Source: RGIG990 sp045589455
GTDB lineage: Bacteria; Verrucomicrobiota; Kiritimatiellia; RFP12; UBA3636
DNA: 64,000 bases
Reading direction: 5' to 3'
Assembly: GCA_045589455.1 (NCBI GenBank)
Contig: JAZNPC010000066.1
Coordinates: 166,240-230,239 of the forward strand
The translations under genes and the position numbers were made by a program. The notes under the pieces were generated by a model. It did no database searches and was not told where the DNA came from. It saw nothing but the letters and a program-made list of their open reading frames with translations. Position 1 is the stretch's first letter; every line of letters starts with the position of its first letter. Below are positions 60,914-64,000 of the stretch, in pieces.

Positions 60914-61642
60914 ATGAAATTACGCTTAGACGAAATACTTGTGGCCCGTGGTTATTGTGAGAGTCGCAGTCAAGCCCAACGCATGATTATGGAGGGTAAG
61001 GTACGCGTTAAGGGCGTTGCGGCTCCTAAGGCTGGTAATAAGTATGATTCTGAAATTGAATTAGAGCTAGCAGAAGAAAATAAATTTGTTAGTAGAGGCG
61101 GGTTAAAGCTTGAAGGCGCATTTAATGAGTGGGGCTTTAAGGTAGATGGCTTTGATTGCTTGGATGTAGGAGCATCTACAGGTGGATTTACCGATTGTTT
61201 GCTTCAGCATGGAGCAGCTCGAGTTGTTGCTGTAGATGTTGGGCATAGTCAAATTCATCCACGTCTTTTGCAGGATCCTAGAGTGATCTCAATTGAAAAA
61301 TTTAATGCGCGTAATATGACGTCAGATGATTTGCCTTTCGTGCCAGATTTTGCTGTTTGTGATGTTTCGTTCATCTCTTTACGCCTTATTTTGCCACCAA
61401 TGATGAATGTATTAAAATCCGGTGGAGAAATGGTAACTCTTATCAAACCACAATTCGAGGCAGGCCGAGAGCAAGTGGGTAAGGGTGGTGTTGTACGTGA
61501 TGAGGCTGTTAGACTTCAGGTTGTTCAGTCTATTCGCGAATTTGGTGAATCCATTGGTTTGGAGTGGCTTGGTTATTGTACATCACCAATTACTGGTCCT
61601 GCAGGTAATGTTGAATATACAGCATGGTGGCGTAAGCCATAA
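60914..61642 (+). CDS. tlyA: TlyA family rRNA 2'-O-methyltransferase
   Basis: 242 residues from the ATG at 60914, with GGAG near 60903. The N-terminal S4 RNA-binding domain is at about 1-60 (RLDEILVARGYCESRSQAQRMI). The FtsJ-like SAM-binding domain has LDVGASTGGFTDCLL (83-97) and catalytic lysines in LIKPQFEAGRE. It is expected to methylate ribosomal RNA as in mycobacterial TlyA (16S and 23S), which confers capreomycin sensitivity there. The hemolysin label sometimes given is historical. Confidence 0.95.
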   Translation: MKLRLDEILVARGYCESRSQAQRMIMEGKVRVKGVAAPKAGNKYDSEIELELAEENKFVSRGGLKLEGAFNEWGFKVDGFDCLDVGASTGGFTDCLLQHGAARVVAVDVGHSQIHPRLLQDPRVISIEKFNARNMTSDDLPFVPDFAVCDVSFISLRLILPPMMNVLKSGGEMVTLIKPQFEAGREQVGKGGVVRDEAVRLQVVQSIREFGESIGLEWLGYCTSPITGPAGNVEYTAWWRKP

Positions 61643-61784
61643 TTTGAATACCAAGGTTAAGATTGGTGTATAGATTATCCGTTTTTAAAATTATAGCATG
61701 GTGAGTGAATATGACATGTTTTAGTCTATCTTTCATGCTTTAACTTATATCATCTGTTACGTGTTATTTTTATTATCATTTGAA

Positions 61785-61814
61785 TTGAACCATTATTTAC
61801 AATTGTGGTACAAT
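61785..61814 (+). promoter_or_regulatory. Predicted promoter of the six-hairpin glycosidase gene
   Basis: TTGAAC (61785-61790) and TACAAT (61809-61814) with an 18-base spacer lie 51 bases before the ATG. It shares the GGTACAATA core with 28422. Confidence 0.55.
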
Positions 61815-61865
61815 ACTAATATACGATTTAAACTAACACTTCCACATTTCACGGAGTAATATTCT

Positions 61866-63803
61866 ATGGACTATATTAATAAGCCCAACTACCATTGCTA
61901 CGATGGTAAATTTATTGGTTTCGCAGTACAAAAAAAAGCTGGAAAGATTGCTTACCTAGGCATTGATGCTGGTGGTCGCGATGTGTTCCGCAAGAACACA
62001 TATAATTTGCTAAAGCCAGGCCTTGGCGGATGGGTTCCTTCCTTCACAAAGAAGGGTGTAACACCAGTTGTAGAAGCAGATGAAAAGCAAATCAAAACTA
62101 CAGCTGGCGCAGATACTCTTATAATTAAGCCTGAAGAGAAGACAATCACTTTTGACCTTAGCTCTACCTCTCCAATTAAGGGAACAGTATTTGAATTTTG
62201 CTTAGCAATCGAGGTTGCACCACCTTCTATTTGGGCAAAAACAAATTTCCCTAAGAAGGATGAAAGCCCTCTTAAAACTTCAAAGAATCCTTTAGTTCAT
62301 GCAGAGCGCAATTATCAGCTTCCTATGTATATTCACTTCCCAGACTATGGTACAGTGAAGATTGAGGCAGAGGGTGCTCCAGTATATTGCCACGAGGAGC
62401 TAACACGTTCCTCTGAGATGAATGGTCTTTGCTTGGGTCTATTAAATCATGGTGGTCACGTTGCAGAGCGTCAGCTACATAGCGGCTATAGCAAGCTTTC
62501 ATTTAAGCTTCGTAAGGCAACAGACAAGGTTACTTTAAAGCTAACTGTCCTAGAAGAGCAGTTCCCAAAAATTAAGGGTATTGATTTTAACGATCCTGCT
62601 TGGAATGGCTTTAAGCGTTGCTGGTTGAACAACTTTACATTCAATCGTCAGACTTGCTCAATGGGTGACAATATCTACTTGCATGGAATGTCCCACCTTG
62701 TAATGCACAATCGTGCAGATACTCTCGCTGTAATGGATCCAAAGGATGAAATTACAAAGCTTATTCGTGGTGTATTTGAATATACACTTGATACATCATG
62801 GGAATGTGGTCAGGCTGAGGATGGCGAAGTAAATATGGCTTACTTCGATAAGTGCAAGAAGGAAGGCCCATGCGCAGGCTTTATTGATTCAACTCCTGCA
62901 GCTATTATCTCTTCATGTGTTATTACAACCTGGAAGCCATCACATGCAAAGAAGAATATCGACAAGATGCTTAAGGCTTGCGATTTCTTGATGGGCTTGG
63001 ATTCTGATGGCGATGGTATTATTGAGCTACCATTCTCTGGTAATCGCATGGATGCAGAATATCCTCACAAGGGTGCTCGTCCACGTATTTGGTGGGATAA
63101 CTTTGCTTGCGGTCATAAGGATATCTTCTTTAACTGCTTATCACACCGTGCATTGCGTGGTACAGAGAAGCTTGCTCGTAAGCTAGGTCGTATAGATGGA
63201 GCAAATAAGGTTGCTGCATTCCTAGAGAAGATGAATAAGAACTTCTTTGATACATTCTATAATCCAGAAACAGGCGTAATGGCTGGTTGGATTAGTGCAG
63301 ATGGCAATGTACATGACTATATGTTCACATATGCAACAGCTAATGCTATTGATGAGGGTCTTGTTGATAAGGCACGTGGACGTAAGATGATGGAAATCTT
63401 ACTTGCTAAGCTTGATGAGCAGGGCTTTGGTGGCTATCGTTATGGTGTTCCTGGTCCAGTAATCCCTGTAGATACTGAAAAGGATACATTTGGTGGCTTT
63501 ATGGGTGACTGGCCTCTATACGAGAATGGTGGCTGCTGTGGTATGACAGCATATCACTTTGTTAATGCATTGTGCTATGTTGGCCTAAAGGATAAGGCTG
63601 AGTTTATTCTTAAGACAATGCTCAACACATTTGATAAGGGCCTAACACACTCCGGCTTGATGCCTGGTTATACTCATAGTATTGATTGGCGCACAAAGGA
63701 TGGTGTGGCTTGCGGTTACAACTATCTAGCAGATAACTACCTATTCTTGTTGTCTCTATCAACAGGTATTGCAGGAAACAAGCATCCTGGTGTTGTACGC
63801 TAA
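61866..63803 (+). CDS. Putative (alpha/alpha)6-barrel glycoside hydrolase
   Basis: 645 residues without a signal peptide. ACGGAG stands nine bases before the ATG. Residues 1-240 are beta-rich, like the N-terminal sandwich of GH94/GH116-type enzymes. From about 245 on is an (alpha/alpha)6 barrel with DTSWECGQAEDGE, MGLDSDGDGIIELPFSGN (typical of GH116 and debranching-type enzymes), a PRIWWDN segment, and YENGGCCGMTAYHFVNALCYVG near the C-terminus. The candidate acid residues are in the DxDGDG and WECGQAEDGE segments. The specific family and substrate are not identified. A strong terminator follows. Confidence 0.75.
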   Translation: MDYINKPNYHCYDGKFIGFAVQKKAGKIAYLGIDAGGRDVFRKNTYNLLKPGLGGWVPSFTKKGVTPVVEADEKQIKTTAGADTLIIKPEEKTITFDLSSTSPIKGTVFEFCLAIEVAPPSIWAKTNFPKKDESPLKTSKNPLVHAERNYQLPMYIHFPDYGTVKIEAEGAPVYCHEELTRSSEMNGLCLGLLNHGGHVAERQLHSGYSKLSFKLRKATDKVTLKLTVLEEQFPKIKGIDFNDPAWNGFKRCWLNNFTFNRQTCSMGDNIYLHGMSHLVMHNRADTLAVMDPKDEITKLIRGVFEYTLDTSWECGQAEDGEVNMAYFDKCKKEGPCAGFIDSTPAAIISSCVITTWKPSHAKKNIDKMLKACDFLMGLDSDGDGIIELPFSGNRMDAEYPHKGARPRIWWDNFACGHKDIFFNCLSHRALRGTEKLARKLGRIDGANKVAAFLEKMNKNFFDTFYNPETGVMAGWISADGNVHDYMFTYATANAIDEGLVDKARGRKMMEILLAKLDEQGFGGYRYGVPGPVIPVDTEKDTFGGFMGDWPLYENGGCCGMTAYHFVNALCYVGLKDKAEFILKTMLNTFDKGLTHSGLMPGYTHSIDWRTKDGVACGYNYLADNYLFLLSLSTGIAGNKHPGVVR

Positions 63804-63827
63804 GTTTAGCTGTTTGATAATAAATAG

Positions 63828-63858
63828 AAAGAGCGCGTCATTAATGGCGCGCTCTTTT
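63828..63858 (+). terminator. Rho-independent terminator
   Basis: AAAGAGCGCG pairs with CGCGCTCTTT. The core GAGCGCG / CGCGCTC is at 63831-63837 and 63848-63854, the loop can pair further (CAT/ATG), and a T-run follows at 63855-63858. Confidence 0.9.
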
Positions 63859-63860
63859 AT

Positions 63861-64000
63861 GTATGACGGGCATGTCATAGTTCTATGGTGAAAGTCCAAC
63901 GGGGGGTAGTTACCGACCAACCCAATAGCGACTCCCAAGGTTTATGTTGTGAGGCATAGGCGAGAAGAAGGGATAGCGAAATCGTAGCCTAACGAACAGA
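63861..64000 (+). mobile_element. 5' end of a group II intron (class C-like), continuing beyond the window
   Basis: Beginning with GTATGACGGGCATG at 63861 are motifs of domain I of bacterial group II introns: a hairpin ending ATGGTGAAAGTCC, ACCGACCAACCC, ATAGCGACTCCCAAGG and CCTAACGAACAGA. The 5' start directly follows the T-run of a terminator, the classic insertion position of class C introns. The intron reverse transcriptase is expected to the right of the window. The exact 5' splice site (GTATG in place of GTGYG) is inferred from similarity of the first 40 bases to known class C introns. Confidence 0.8.

Overview
The window looks like chromosome from a low-GC, carbohydrate-degrading, anaerobic gut-type bacterium of the PVC group. 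My best guess is a gut Kiritimatiellota or Lentisphaerota lineage. The reasons are giant BspA-like leucine-rich-repeat proteins, secreted beta-helix and LamG-type proteins, many glycoside-hydrolase-like enzymes, and gene-poor intervals full of short GC-rich 'acacggag'-type repeats in otherwise AT-rich DNA. This placement is inference; no rRNA is present to test it.

Layout. 1-6890 (minus strand) is a tight six-gene run: nifU, nifS, an FHA/sigma-54 activator, yraN, a PilB/GspE-type ATPase and a partial unknown protein with a possible Cys-His-Asp triad. 6971-7856 is a repeat field with two palindromic elements. 7917-14488 (plus) holds an unrecognised 707-residue protein, a bifunctional NAD(P)HX repair enzyme, an esterase-deacetylase fusion and a six-hairpin-glycosidase-like protein, then more repeats. 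15554-20578 is a promoter, a long strongly structured leader and a 1,545-residue BspA-like surface protein. 21313-25014 (minus) is a GH3 glycosidase and a GltS-type symporter. 25324-28279 carries a membrane protein and a P1B metal ATPase. 28398-28663 is a promoter-to-U-tract structured RNA, possibly 6S RNA. 28744-34491 has two secreted proteins and a fucose/arabinose-isomerase-like enzyme.

34712-43230 is a type I restriction-modification island in the order fic, hsdM, hsdS, small membrane protein, NTQIG-motif protein, hsdR. The last two non-core genes share an almost identical short Asn/Gln/Gly-rich motif. They are my best candidate for an undescribed system: a possible amyloid-type signalling pair embedded in a defence operon. 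A three-site operator precedes fic.

43621-49625 encodes two secreted proteins (a beta-helix protein and a clan GH-A multidomain glycosidase), each with its own promoter and terminators. 49626-51506 is 1.9 kb of interspersed repeats. 51507-63803 holds a large putative glycosidase, a metallophosphoesterase, then a run that includes a TPR membrane protein, polyprenyl sugar-phosphate transferase, DUF212, NIF3, TetR/CerR, GT4 and TlyA proteins, and a six-hairpin glycosidase. The window ends with a strong terminator followed immediately by the 5' end of a group II intron, which runs off the edge.

The genes suggest plant or mucin glycan breakdown (GH3, GH-A, esterase/deacetylase, isomerase), a decorated cell surface (BspA, beta-helix proteins, sugar transferase, GT4), and a defence island.
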